A stretch of 64,000 nucleotides of DNA, taken from NCBI GenBank assembly GCA_014607495.2, contig CP053148.1:14322001-14386000 (forward strand), written 5' to 3'. Below, piece by piece: positions 58,501 to 63,066 of the stretch. Each line of letters begins with the position of its first letter. Position 1 is the first letter of the stretch. The stretch comes from Carposina sasakii. Its lineage: Eukaryota; Arthropoda; Insecta; Lepidoptera; Carposinidae. Both the position numbers and the translations under genes were made by a program. The notes beneath the pieces are model-generated. The model searched no databases and was not told where the DNA came from. It worked only from the letters and a program-made list of their open reading frames with translations.

Positions 58501-60829
58501 AATGGAAACCTCTGCCTCTGTGTCCATTGCGCGCAACAGAACGCGAAGATACCGCAATGTCGAATCGAAAAATGTTGAGAAAAACCTAATAATAATTTTT
58601 AAATACCTATTCAACGATACCCCACTCGATATAGTTTGTCGACTTTAATTTTTTTTCATTTTCACAAAATGGCGTCCAGTAGTCGCCATATTGGATTTTC
58701 ACTAATGTCATGTCTTTAGTGACATTCGCCGGAGTAAGAGGAATCGATTGACGTATGAATCATAAAAATCGGTCGAGGCGTTTGGTCTGTGTAGTGCCTC
58801 AAAGGAACATACATACATAGGCTGTTAAACACAATACCACTCCTTTGCGTCGCGCAGTCGGGAAATAAAGAGGTTTACATACATCGCAGGTATGTTAAGC
58901 GAAAAACTATGTAATAAGCCCACTATTGAGAACCTATTAACAAAATTTGAGACTCTATATCACATGTTTATGTTTTCAAGATTCTATGAGGAAGATAAGA
59001 TCTGGAAAAATAAACATGTGAATCCGAATCTCAAATTTTGCAGATAGGTTCTATATAGTGGGCTATCGTCATAGCATTTCGCTTAATGTTATGAAGATAG
59101 CCCACTATACGCATACGCATACCCCTTTTGTTACACCCTGTATACAAAAATGAACCCTAGTCGCTTCTTTTCCTAGCGATGATAGGTTAAGACGTGCGCC
59201 TTTCAGTCGGGAGGCGTGAGTTCGATCCCAGTCACGGGCATGTACCACTGAATTTATTTCATGTACGGATTTTCCTAAAAATTGTCACTTAGCTATACCT
59301 AAGAAGGGTTGGCGTCAGGCAGGCAAGGCTGTAAAAACAAATGCCAAAACTTTGGCAATGTGAATATCGAAAAAAAACCATGTTGCGCCGACCCCATAAA
59401 TAATGATATGAGGGCAGGAAGATGATGAGTCGCTTCTTTTCCTCTATTTGTGCCCCGTTTTTTTTTGAAGATAGAAATTTGAGTTTCAAAGAAGCATGTT
59501 TGTAAACATTAGCACACTCGTACTTGCAAGATATGAGTGAAGTTTGACGTTTTTCCATATTGATGTATCCTACTAAAAAGTTCCATTTTGTGTTTGCGAC
59601 ATCAGCCTCTTTAGGTTTTTTATAGTGCAAACTTAATATGAGTAGGTACTATTGAATTGAGTAGTAATTTCTTTAGGAACTACTCATGATAAAAAAAACC
59701 TAATTTCGTTATTTCGGATTCTTTCTATTTCTAAATAAAATGAGGTATAGAAGTTTCTGTGGTGGTTTTCCTAAACTTATACCATTTCTTTTAAGATAGA
59801 AATTTAAATTTATAAAAGCAGTGATAGTAAACACGCGTACTTGTAAGATACGAGTATGAGTGACTTTTTCATGTTGACGCGTCTACTAAAAGGTAAAGCT
59901 ATAGTAGGTAACTTTACTAACGGATTTGCGTTACACTTGGATTTATCACTAATAGCAGAGTCGGAATTATTAACACTTTGCATTAAACGATTAACATCTG
60001 TAAAGACAGCATAGTAGTTCAGTTTTGTGTTTGCAAAATCTACTTCTTTAAGTTTTTTATAGCACAAATTTTATGAGTAACATAGGTTGCCTATATCTTC
60101 AATTAAATTATTAGATACTATTAGGTTGATGTCTGCTCATGTTTAACTTATTTTATCAATTAGTATTTGTTCTGATGTAAAATTCCCTTTTAAAATTATG
60201 CATGTCAGTTTCTGTACCTACCTTGAAATAACCTGGGTGTTTTTAAATTCACATGACACAAAAATTAATAATATTTATTGGATATCAGTCATCCATAGCA
60301 TAGTATAACACGTCTTTAATGACAATGCAACTATAGACTTGGTATTGATAAAACGGTGTTCTATGTCCCAGCTATACCCGGGCCGTCGGAGCCGTCGCGT
60401 TGCCCGCGTGAGAACGGGTCGCAGGTTCGACCCCCGCCACCGCCGCGTCCCGCCGATGTTGTGGCGGAGCGATCACACCAGGTAACTATTATATGTAATC
60501 TACTCAATTTTTTATGGCTTCGTAAGAGTCGACTAAGGAAAGAGAAATAGAATTTAATTTAGGGGAAGTCCGGACAAAATGACATACCTTCCCGTTTTTT
60601 CACCATGAACATTTATTTAAAAGCTTCAGAAACGAAATTTATGCAACAGTAACTTCTTTGATAAATCAGCTATAAAATCAACTAGTGTCGTTACACTTAC
60701 TAGAGTATATACCTACGAGTATAAGCTCCATGGCCTGTAATAATATCTGACGCTACCTAATATATTACTTAAGGTTATAATATCCTCCAGCAGGTAATGA
60801 TGAGAGAACCGCAACCCAAGCCCAGCTGA
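31319..60829 (+). CDS. Alh: AF10/AF17-family chromatin protein Alhambra (whole gene, spliced; 849 aa long form)
   Basis: Nuclear chromatin reader/adaptor. Exons 1-14 and 16-24 join with matching phase to 2550 nt (849 aa plus stop). Residues 6-61 form a C4HC3 PHD finger. 64-95 are a zinc knuckle and 119-184 the extended PHD, the PZP module that in human AF10 reads unmodified H3K27. 185-720 are Ser/Thr/Pro/Gln-rich with KKRK at 401-404 and a KKR cluster at 596-598. DQLLERQW at 734-741 is the octapeptide motif. Leucines at 760, 767, 774, 781, 788 and 795 make a perfect heptad zipper, the DOT1L-binding unit in the family. It is shorter than vertebrate AF10 (about 1000 aa). Start chosen because an in-frame stop lies 8 codons upstream. 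Domain order and sequence identity make the family call firm; the symbol follows the Drosophila homologue. Confidence 0.95.
31705..31795 (-). repeat. tRNA-like SINE head in Alh intron 1
   Basis: On the minus strand there are an A-box (TAGCTCATTTGGTAGAGTG) and a B-box-like GAGTTCAAATCTC, followed by a T-rich tail after CTCGGGGG. The anticodon arm does not pair and position 33 is not T, so it is not a working tRNA; a tRNA-derived SINE or tRNA pseudogene. Confidence 0.6.
31875..32037. repeat. 15-bp perfect inverted repeat in intron 1
   Basis: AAAACCACTTTTCAC at 31875-31889 and its complement at 32023-32037, about 133 nt apart; possibly the ends of a tiny MITE. Confidence 0.5.
32133..32297 (+). 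CDS. Alh: Alh exon 2 (zinc knuckle and start of extended PHD)
   Basis: 55 codons, phase 0 in and out. Acceptor CCTGCAG, donor GTGAGA. Encodes [15 protein letters not shown] and [14 protein letters not shown], the most conserved part of the PZP module. Confidence 0.95.
32440..32700. mobile_element. Probable retroelement fragment in Alh intron 2
   Basis: Locally GC-richer stretch (CACCACCCCAAGGTGCG, AGACGAAATCCAGGAGAGC) unlike the flanking intron; no second copy in this window, so the call is tentative. Confidence 0.3.
32930..33005 (+). CDS. Alh: Alh exon 3 (extended PHD)
   Basis: 25 codons plus 1 nt. Starts after TTTGACTAG, ends G before GTAAGT. Encodes TCYICQESN...CMQCNKS, zinc ligands of the second PHD. 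Confidence 0.93.
33495..33616 (+). CDS. Alh: Alh exon 4 (end of extended PHD)
   Basis: 2 nt plus 40 codons, phase 0 out, donor GTGAGT. Encodes [11 protein letters not shown] and [14 protein letters not shown]; ends the PZP module at residue 184. Confidence 0.95.
34197..34329 (+). mobile_element. Small MITE ending 23 nt before Alh exon 5
   Basis: TA-GAGTGCGTTTCACC at the left and GAAACGGACTC-TA at the right; second copy of the element at 9323-9476. It leaves only 23 nt of original intron before the exon 5 acceptor. Confidence 0.75.
34353..34499 (+). CDS. Alh: Alh exon 5 (Ser-rich linker)
   Basis: 49 codons, phase 0/0, acceptor TTTGTACAG, donor GTATGT. Encodes [20 protein letters not shown] then [10 protein letters not shown]; basic start followed by low complexity. 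Confidence 0.9.
35212..35299 (+). CDS. Alh: Alh exon 6 (Ser/Thr-rich, GRK)
   Basis: 29 codons plus 1 nt. Acceptor TTTTCAAG, donor [16 protein letters not shown] may be the reduced equivalent of the AT-hook-like GRKP region of vertebrate AF10. Confidence 0.85.
35601..35859. mobile_element. MITE with CCATCCATAAATTACGTCA ends, in Alh intron 6
   Basis: The left end GTCATCCATAAATTACGTCAC and the right end GTGACGTAATATATGGATGGCC are complementary. Two full TGACGTCA palindromes and several CCCCTCCC runs lie inside. An element with these ends is widespread in insects, as I recall. It ends 76 nt before exon 7. Confidence 0.75.
35936..35998 (+). CDS. Alh: Alh exon 7
   Basis: 63 nt, phase 1 in and 1 out. 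Encodes [19 protein letters not shown] after a split Ala and Asp; GKRQK is basic. The donor (A then GTGTGT) is weaker than others, but both neighbouring phases require it. Confidence 0.8.
36983..37099 (+). CDS. Alh: Alh exon 8 (donor duplicated by a SINE)
   Basis: 117 nt, phase 1/1. Encodes [14 protein letters not shown] and [14 protein letters not shown]. The donor CCTAAAG-GTAC sits inside the left copy of an 11-bp target duplication; a second identical donor lies 245 nt downstream beyond the SINE. Reading on to that second donor would hit TAG at 37177. Confidence 0.88.
37104..37337 (-). mobile_element. SINE-A inserted at the exon 8 splice donor
   Basis: Reverse copy of the tRNA-headed SINE at 59175-59427. 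On the minus strand it has a GTTCGATCCC B-box near 37260, then the body, then TATGGGG and GGAAGATG at the 3' end. Flanking CCTAAAGGTAC occurs at 37093-37103 and 37338-37348, so the target duplication includes the last 7 exon bases and the GT. Confidence 0.88.
37519..37785 (+). mobile_element. SINE-B copy in Alh intron 8
   Basis: Same element as 10275-10537, sense orientation: CTTCTATGCTGCTCTGGAAG at the start, TGTACAAGTCAGTAGAGGGA in the middle, CTACCCCGTAAGGGATAGAG and an ATGT-rich tail at the end. The tail matches the 3' end of the LINE at 42780-44118. Confidence 0.78.
37923..37975. mobile_element. One end of the CCCCTGATTAC MITE
   Basis: CCCCCTGATTAC...GATAGCAAAGTCGAAGCAGC matches the terminal repeat of the complete element at 42509-42699; the other end is missing. 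Confidence 0.6.
38174..38306 (+). CDS. Alh: Alh exon 9 (Thr/Ser/Pro-rich)
   Basis: 133 nt, phase 1 in, 2 out. Acceptor GTTTGTAG, donor GTTTGT. Encodes [18 protein letters not shown]. An internal CCAG-GTAGGA word near 38226 could act as a minor alternative donor. Confidence 0.88.
38517..38730 (+). mobile_element. Diverged AGAGTSCGTTTC MITE with internal duplication
   Basis: CAACAAATAGTTTCTTTGGA and GGTAGTTATTCCATGAAACGGAC correspond to the two ends of the element at 34197-34329. It contains the 41-bp tandem duplication. Confidence 0.55.
38580..38661 (+). repeat. Exact 41-bp tandem duplication
   Basis: Two identical adjacent 41-bp units starting CAATAACTGTAGTAGTAGG (38580-38620 and 38621-38661); a recent event in intron 9. 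Confidence 0.9.
39722..39842. mobile_element. Small MITE, GGGGTRAGYACGAACC ends (copy 1)
   Basis: GGGGTGAGCACGAACC at the left and GGTTCGTACTTACCCC at the right; about 120 bp. A diverged copy lies at 41694-41800. Confidence 0.65.
39994..40162 (+). CDS. Alh: Alh exon 10 (nuclear-localisation-like cluster)
   Basis: 169 nt, phase 2 in, 0 out. Acceptor CCTCACAG, donor GTAAAT. Encodes [14 protein letters not shown] and [18 protein letters not shown] (401-404) is a likely nuclear localisation signal. Ends in PVDYAIPPP. Confidence 0.9.
40853..40948 (+). CDS. Alh: Alh exon 11
   Basis: 32 codons, phase 0/0, acceptor TTTTTCGACAG, donor GTAAAT. Encodes [20 protein letters not shown]... ending in KAVKK; rich in His/Asp, with no known motif. 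Confidence 0.88.
41236..41336 (+). CDS. Alh: Alh exon 12 (Pro-rich)
   Basis: 33 codons plus 2 nt. Acceptor TTTGCAG, donor GTAATT. Encodes [20 protein letters not shown], a polyproline stretch. Confidence 0.9.
41694..41800. mobile_element. Small MITE, GGGGTRAGYACGAACC family (copy 2)
   Basis: TTGGGGAGTAATCAC...CTCCGTAACG at the left and CCTTACGAACTGTCGAGACC...TGCCCCAA at the right; diverged relative of 39722-39842. Confidence 0.45.
41957..42035 (+). CDS. Alh: Alh exon 13
   Basis: 1 nt plus 26 codons, phase 0 out. Acceptor TTTCACAG, donor GTACGT. Encodes [16 protein letters not shown] and RSPSLPL. Confidence 0.88.
42300..42408 (+). mobile_element. Partial copy of the 4942-5211 retroposed repeat
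   Basis: CAGTCCACTGCTGGACGTAG through CACAGGGGGTTTTGCCC to GGCAGGCGGGTT, where it is cut off by the SINE-B copy. Confidence 0.65.
42409..42758 (-). mobile_element. SINE-B copy interrupted by a MITE
   Basis: Same body as 10275-10537 in the same orientation, split at CCCGG by 42509-42699. Its 3' tail is lost at 42409. Confidence 0.75.
42509..42699. mobile_element. Nested MITE with ~60-bp inverted ends
   Basis: TCCCCTGATTACG...GCGATCGCGATAATCT at the left and its complement at the right, with 3-bp CGG on both sides. The spacer holds a (TG)n run. An end fragment recurs at 37923-37975. Inserted in the SINE-B copy. Confidence 0.8.
42780..44118 (-). pseudogene. Decayed non-LTR retrotransposon (LINE), reverse transcriptase C-terminal half
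   Basis: Antisense in Alh intron 13. On the minus strand from 44118: [16 protein letters not shown] (RT motif A region), GVRQGC, then after a frameshift near 43700-43750 [17 protein letters not shown] (catalytic YADD), FVYLGTLFT, and downstream [40 protein letters not shown]. The 3' end carries an ATAC/GTAT microsatellite tail at 42773-42800. The endonuclease and RT N-terminus are missing (5' truncation at about 44118), and there is at least one further break near 43290-43370. The style suggests an RTE-like clade, from memory only. Confidence 0.88.
44217..44273 (+). CDS. Alh: Alh exon 14 (branch point between isoforms)
   Basis: 19 codons, phase 0/0, acceptor TGTTTTACAG, donor GTAACT. Encodes [19 protein letters not shown]. 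It can join in frame either to the terminal exon at 45042 or to exon 16 at 50070. Confidence 0.88.
45042..45161 (+). CDS. Alh: Alh exon 15, candidate alternative terminal exon (PHD-only isoform)
   Basis: 39 codons and TGA after acceptor CCAACTATACAG, in phase with exon 14. Encodes [18 protein letters not shown] then [10 protein letters not shown]. Codon content and acidic/amphipathic character look coding. Using it gives a 573-aa protein with the PZP module but no octapeptide or zipper. No AATAAA follows closely; the nearest variant is GATAAA near 45253. It lies just before a block of LINE debris. I do not recognise the tail. Confidence 0.65.
   Translation, partial: DGDNQTNIDKLTSEDDSESKTTAKFLTLLNDYLTKFSDN
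45369..45756 (-). pseudogene. LINE relic, C-terminal part of a second reverse-transcriptase ORF
   Basis: The minus frame reads [81 protein letters not shown]. This is the domain that follows the RT core in many lepidopteran LINEs. The catalytic core is absent. Different family from 42780-44118. Confidence 0.85.
45757..46476 (-). mobile_element. Reverse copy of the repeat at 2741-3350
   Basis: From ATAATTTGGGGTCGGTGC to CTTTTTGAAGTCGGTT; three CCATCATCAGA words about 117 bp apart mirror the internal periodicity of the plus copy. It also shares CAGTCCACTACTGGACGTAG with other retroposed repeats here. Confidence 0.75.
46690..46994 (+). promoter_or_regulatory. Possible internal Alh promoter and 5'UTR
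   Basis: A repeat-free, somewhat GC-richer stretch precedes the candidate alternative first exon. TCAGTC at 46813-46818 fits the arthropod initiator. No TATA or convincing DPE. Confidence 0.3.
46995..47024 (+). CDS. Alh: Candidate alternative first coding exon of Alh (zipper-only isoform)
   Basis: ATG at 46995 opens [10 protein letters not shown] and ends at a textbook donor, ATG then GTAAGT; a second in-frame ATG is the last codon. An in-frame TAG at 46968-46970 bounds it upstream. Phase 0 out joins directly to exon 16 ([10 protein letters not shown]), giving 325 aa with the octapeptide and leucine zipper but no PHD fingers. Zipper-only forms are reported for the fly gene, as I recall. Evidence is splice site and phase only. 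Confidence 0.45.
47293..47367 (+). CDS. Second candidate alternative first exon, weak
   Basis: ATG-initiated 25 codons ([15 protein letters not shown]...MMDYNVE) end at GAG then GTAAAT in phase 0, so they could also splice to exon 16. The context is very AT-rich and an AATAAA precedes the ATG. May be chance. Confidence 0.2.
47368..48238. other. Intron DNA, nothing recognised
   Basis: No repeat family or exon noted. Confidence 0.35.
48239..48958 (+). mobile_element. CAGGATG-family MITE (host copy) interrupted by another copy of itself
   Basis: TA-CAGGTGTTTTTTGGACG at the left and AACGAAAAAACACCCTG at the right. Homology to copy A (1250-1634) is split at the ATGCACATA word by 48392-48783. Confidence 0.8.
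48392..48783 (+). mobile_element. CAGGATG-family MITE, younger copy B inserted in the same family
   Basis: TA-CAGGATGATTTTTGGTCG at the left and CCACAAAAAAACATCCTG-TA at the right. TA duplication inside the older copy. Closest to copy A. Confidence 0.85.
48960..49345 (+). mobile_element. Assorted repeat fragments
   Basis: 48960-49130 matches part of 20976-21990 and ends in a GTGGACGC-family end. 49195-49345 matches the last 150 bp of the repeat at 2741-3350 (GACGGATAATAGG, GCGCCGACCCC, GGGAACAGGGT). Confidence 0.6.
49721..50035. repeat. Inverted pair of GTGGACGCCCGCG repeats ending 35 nt before exon 16
   Basis: A plus copy begins ACTAGTGGACGCCCGCG at 49719. A minus end finishes CGCGGGCGTCCACTAGT at 50031. 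About 55-nt arms (including AGAAAAAACAAAA) can pair across a 210-nt spacer. Confidence 0.8.
50070..50182 (+). CDS. Alh: Alh exon 16
   Basis: 37 codons plus 2 nt, phase 0 in. Acceptor GTGTTCTCAG, donor GTAAGT. Encodes [17 protein letters not shown] and [12 protein letters not shown]; Met/Gly/Pro-rich. Confidence 0.9.
50879..51015 (+). CDS. Alh: Alh exon 17 (basic cluster)
   Basis: 1 nt plus 45 codons plus 1 nt. Acceptor CGTTACCAG, donor GTGAGT. Encodes [24 protein letters not shown] (595-598) is a second possible nuclear-localisation element. Confidence 0.9.
51729..51830 (+). CDS. Alh: Alh exon 18
   Basis: 102 nt, phase 1/1. Acceptor TTTGAACAG, donor GTAAGT. Encodes [19 protein letters not shown] and [13 protein letters not shown]. 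Confidence 0.9.
51860..52332 (+). mobile_element. TAGGGATGTTTAC-family MITE, copy 3, 30 nt after exon 18
   Basis: Exact inverted ends (TAGGGATGTTTAC / GTAAACATCCCTA), 473 bp, closely similar to 7706-8187. It begins 29 nt beyond the last base of exon 18. Confidence 0.85.
52590..53062 (+). mobile_element. TIR element (CAGGGTGT) ending 24 nt before exon 19
   Basis: TA-CAGGGTGTAGGTGACAGCC at the left and GGCTGTCACAAACACTCTG-TA at the right; the intact relative of 657-1991. No coding capacity. Only 24 nt (mostly the pyrimidine tract) separate it from exon 19. Confidence 0.85.
53087..53126 (+). CDS. Alh: Alh exon 19 (40-nt microexon)
   Basis: 40 nt, phase 1 in, 2 out. Acceptor CCTTTACAG, donor GTTAGT. 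Encodes [12 protein letters not shown]. The donor is the least canonical, yet exons 18 and 20 only join in phase through it. Confidence 0.78.
53423..53588 (+). CDS. Alh: Alh exon 20
   Basis: 1 nt plus 55 codons, phase 0 out. Acceptor ATTTACCAG, donor GTATGT. Encodes [34 protein letters not shown] and [13 protein letters not shown]; Ala-rich helical segment. Confidence 0.9.
54141..54249 (+). CDS. Alh: Alh exon 21 (octapeptide motif)
   Basis: 36 codons plus 1 nt. Acceptor TGTTTACAG, donor GTAAGT. Encodes [28 protein letters not shown] is the family octapeptide, residues 734-741. Confidence 0.95.
54351..54460 (+). repeat. 30-bp minisatellite in Alh intron 21
   Basis: Four units in exact 30-bp register starting at 54351, 54381, 54411 and 54441 (consensus CTCACAAATGTCATTTGTAA plus a variable 10 bp). 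Confidence 0.85.
55154..55288 (+). CDS. Alh: Alh exon 22 (leucine zipper)
   Basis: 135 nt, phase 1/1. Acceptor GATTCCAG, donor GTAACG. Encodes [20 protein letters not shown] then [19 protein letters not shown]; Leu every seventh residue from 760 to 795. In AF10 this zipper binds DOT1L and is the part retained in leukaemia fusions. Confidence 0.95.
56041..58889 (-). pseudogene. Broken Ty3/gypsy-type LTR retrotransposon, antisense in the intron before Alh exon 23
   Basis: Minus-strand order: gag tail near 58540; aspartic protease around 58370 ([11 protein letters not shown]); an RT fragment ([19 protein letters not shown]) then an unrelated 320-bp insertion; RT resumes with [10 protein letters not shown] (57500); RNase H ([12 protein letters not shown], near 57180); integrase zinc-binding remnant ([15 protein letters not shown]); then integrase C-terminal [12 protein letters not shown] and RHVDQIRR. 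Most of gag and the integrase catalytic core are gone, with frameshifts. GGAAGGGAGGAA followed by TGCGATGTATG at 56041 looks like a polypurine tract and 3' LTR start. The same TGCGATGTATG at 58889 may start the 5' LTR. Dead copy. Confidence 0.85.
57606..57925. mobile_element. Repeat inserted in the gypsy reverse transcriptase
   Basis: CTATACTAATATTATAAAAA...TAAGGGGTAATCTCGG...GATATTCCCACGGG...CCCGAAATTCCCACGGG interrupts the RT frame. Its words are typical of a common lepidopteran repeat, as I recall. Exact ends are uncertain, and some RT sequence has also been lost. Confidence 0.6.
59175..59427 (+). mobile_element. SINE-A, complete, with perfect 16-bp target duplication
   Basis: tRNA-type promoter: A-box-like GATAGGTTAAGACG and B-box GAGTTCGATCCC, then a body, then a tail GCGCCGACCCCATAAATAAT and GGCAGGAAGATGATGA. 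Flanked by AGTCGCTTCTTTTCCT at 59159-59174 and 59428-59443. Other copies or parts: 37104-37337, 26127-26185, 61775-61885. Confidence 0.88.
59444..60090 (-). repeat. Two related copies of an unclassified repeat
   Basis: 59444-59650 and 59785-60080 share words in order (AAGATAGAAATTT, CGTACTTG-AAGATA-GAGT, TCTACTAAAA, TTTTGTGTTTGC, TTTTTTATAG). The second has a 120-bp insert. Minus-strand open frames over both are similar to each other but to nothing I know. Confidence 0.55.
60372..60481 (+). CDS. Alh: Alh exon 23 (Pro-rich tail)
   Basis: 2 nt plus 36 codons, phase 0 out. Acceptor TATGTCCCAG, donor GTAACT. Encodes [17 protein letters not shown] and [19 protein letters not shown]. Confidence 0.9.
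60794..60829 (+). CDS. Alh: Alh exon 24, last coding exon
   Basis: [11 protein letters not shown] and TGA. The acceptor is CTCCAG-CAG, a NAGNAG tandem: using the first AG (exon from 60791) adds one Gln without changing frame. Confidence 0.85.
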   Translation, partial: VMMREPQPKPS

Positions 60830-61774
60830 AATGAGTCTGTCGAGGGCAGGGACGCTCTGAACGACCTTCGCTTCCTCTTACTTGACCAGCGCCGTCTTCG
60901 GGACTTCTCCATCGACTCCATTCTCAACTACTATTAAAAAGTCATTTCATAATGGTCTACATTGAACCCAAACTCCTAATTTGCCTAGTTCTAACAACGG
61001 GAGATTTCAAAAGTGATATTTTTGAAATATCTTCCTGATGAGCTCGAAAAATTCTTATTTGGTATCAATGTAGGCTCTGTGTTAAATGCGCAGAAGTGAC
61101 TTTGTTACAGGACGTTAAAATCCAAAAGCTGAAAATGACGTTCGAAAATGGATTAGTGCTTAGACTTGCATTGTCATAAGTGGTATCCGAATAAGTCAAA
61201 TCCTTAGACGTAGTTCTGTTCACTCTAGTTTTACCGGGACTAGTGACATTCGATTGTAAGGTAATTGTTTCATTGTGTATTTAGCTGTACAGACATGGCG
61301 TCAATGTATTGATTCGTTCTAGAATTTTTTGTGCAGATGCTAAACGTATTGCATGAATACGAATTGAGCTATTGTGAAATAGATGTAACTTATTGGTACT
61401 ACTAAAAATTGTACTCGCGTCATAAGGTTCGAAGAAAAATTGCGTTGAAATGTCAAGTTCCATGGCAAATATAAAGTTTGAAATATCTAAGAGATCGCTT
61501 GAATCTTGGTGTGTGCGTTGGCATATAGTTGCATAGTTTTCCAGGTTTCAGTATTAGAACTCCTTATTTTTGGCATCGAAGGAATCATTGCCATGATGAG
61601 ACTATGAATGTAAAAATTATTAACAATATTTATTAAAAGTCATATTGTGTTCGAAATTGAATATAAATATTGGTTTGTTATAGGAAGAGTAAGACATTAT
61701 TTATGTAAGTCACAAATCCGAATCGGCCTATCAAACTAAATCAAATTTCGTCATTTACCAACCCAATATAGCTG

Positions 61775-61885
61775 GCTAGCTGGCTGGAAAAACAAAAGTC
61801 CTTGGCGATATGAGTTTCGAGTGATACCAAATTGCACTGACCCCATTACTAATGGCATATGGGCAGGAAGATGATGACGTTTTGC
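61775..61885 (+). mobile_element. SINE-A 3' part within the Alh 3'UTR
   Basis: GCTGGCTGGAAAAACAAAAG and GCACTGACCCCATTACTAAT then GGGCAGGAAGATGATGACG match the distal half of the SINE at 59175-59427. Confidence 0.65.
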
Positions 61886-62077
61886 TGTGACTTACTCCGC
61901 GGTTATAAAATAGTTACTATAATATAATCTCGTTTATTAGGTCGAAATATATTCCAAAATCCAAACTGGATTTGTTACCACAATCTGTCTGTCCTGTATA
62001 AGGTTACACTCTCTTGAAGGAGAATTACGGAGCTCTTAAAAATCTACGGGTAGGTGTAAACAGTGCACGTTTAGTCT

Positions 62078-62211
62078 TGTACATATAGCCGCAATAGCCA
62101 ATAAGCAGTGTTAGTTACAGATACAGTAGTGACGTAGTCTTGTGACTTGCACTTGCAGTGGTATTGTAAGGAGATTTATGTGTAAATAGTTTAGGTGTAG
62201 ACTTGTACATA
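62078..62211 (+). promoter_or_regulatory. Cluster of three Pumilio response elements in the 3'UTR
   Basis: UGUAHAUA matches at 62078-62085 (TGTACATA), 62181-62188 (TGTAAATA) and 62204-62211 (TGTACATA), upstream of both poly(A) signals. Confidence 0.6.
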
Positions 62212-62329
62212 GTGTACAATACTGAACTAGACGTGTATTTTTTAAGCACTATAACTGTAGGGTAAAAATCAATTCTAAAATGCATGATTCACCTTATTAA
62301 TTATTTTGTTATGGATAAAAACCATTAAC

Positions 62330-62335
62330 AATAAA
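62330..62335 (+). terminator. Proximal poly(A) signal AATAAA
   Basis: AATAAA within ACAATAAAAAAAA. An A-rich context downstream makes it a weaker candidate than the distal one. Confidence 0.4.
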
Positions 62336-62698
62336 AAAAAACCATTTTCTGATTAAATGAAAACAATTTTGCATGACCACTTGAATATAATCTATATACG
62401 TAATGTAATTGCTGGGACTTATGTCATTTGAAGTTATGTGGTTTCGAAAAAAAATACATTGTCAATAATATGCGAAATTTACTAAGTCACATCTCACTGC
62501 GTGTTTAATATGACATCTATCAGTATTATACAATACCTTTGGGTGTAAGGCAAGCTTTTGGCACAATAAGGTTTCTTTCAACGAATTCATATTGCTTACA
62601 TTTTTTATTCAAGAAAATTATGTCATTTATGATCTATTTCTCTTGCGGCCACAGGAACAACTTCTATTTTCACAACTTTTGAAGTCAATGGCCATTAC

Positions 62699-62708
62699 AA
62701 TAAATAAA
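62699..62708 (+). terminator. Distal tandem poly(A) signals
   Basis: Two overlapping AATAAA hexamers (AATAAATAAA) followed by TTACTTGTTGTTTCTACTG, a U/GU-rich element. Confidence 0.55.
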
Positions 62709-62823
62709 GTTGTCATGTAAATTAATTACTTGTTGTTTCTACTGTACGATGTAACAAAAAAAACTGTGTTACTATTATGTATGAGCAAGAGTATGGCAGG
62801 TATGTGTAGTTGTTAATAGGGCT

Positions 62824-63066
62824 CCAATTATACAGGGAATAAGAGAAATTTTATGAAGATAGCCCGCTACAGAGGACATAGCCACAAAATTTGAAACTGG
62901 AAATGACATGTTTAATTGTGAAGATTATATGGACATTCCTAAGTTGTTTAGGAATTCTTCATACTACCCGGAAAAATTGTGATTTCGAGTTTAAAATTTA
63001 GTGGACAGGTTTTCTATAGTGGGCTATCTCCATAGCATTTTTCTTAAACACCCCCTTTGTTACACC
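62824..63066. mobile_element. TIR element with AGATAGCCCRCTA inner repeats
   Basis: AAGATAGCCCGCTACAGAGG near 62858 and its complement in TCTATAGTGGGCTATCTCC near 63013, then CCCCCTTTGTTACACCGTG. Same family as the ends at 58897-59142. Confidence 0.6.

Larger units (their letters stand above)
55890..59142. mobile_element. Host TIR element (CAGGGTGTAACAAAAGGG) carrying a retroelement insertion
   Basis: TACAAGGTGTAACAAAAAGG near 55895 and CCCTTTTGTTACACCCTG-TA near 59124-59142 are opposite ends of one family. Similar ends occur at 18444 and 63047-63064. Inside, 58897-58950 and 59042-59095 form a further inverted repeat (AGCCCACTAT words). Whether the two ends belong to one original copy is inference. 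Confidence 0.45.
60830..62725 (+). other. Alh: Alh 3' untranslated region (extent inferred)
   Basis: No further coding after TGA. AATAAA occurs at 62330 and, twice overlapping, at 62699-62708, the latter followed by a T/G-rich stretch, so cleavage near 62350 or 62725 is likely. It contains a SINE-A fragment and three Pumilio-type sites. Confidence 0.55.
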
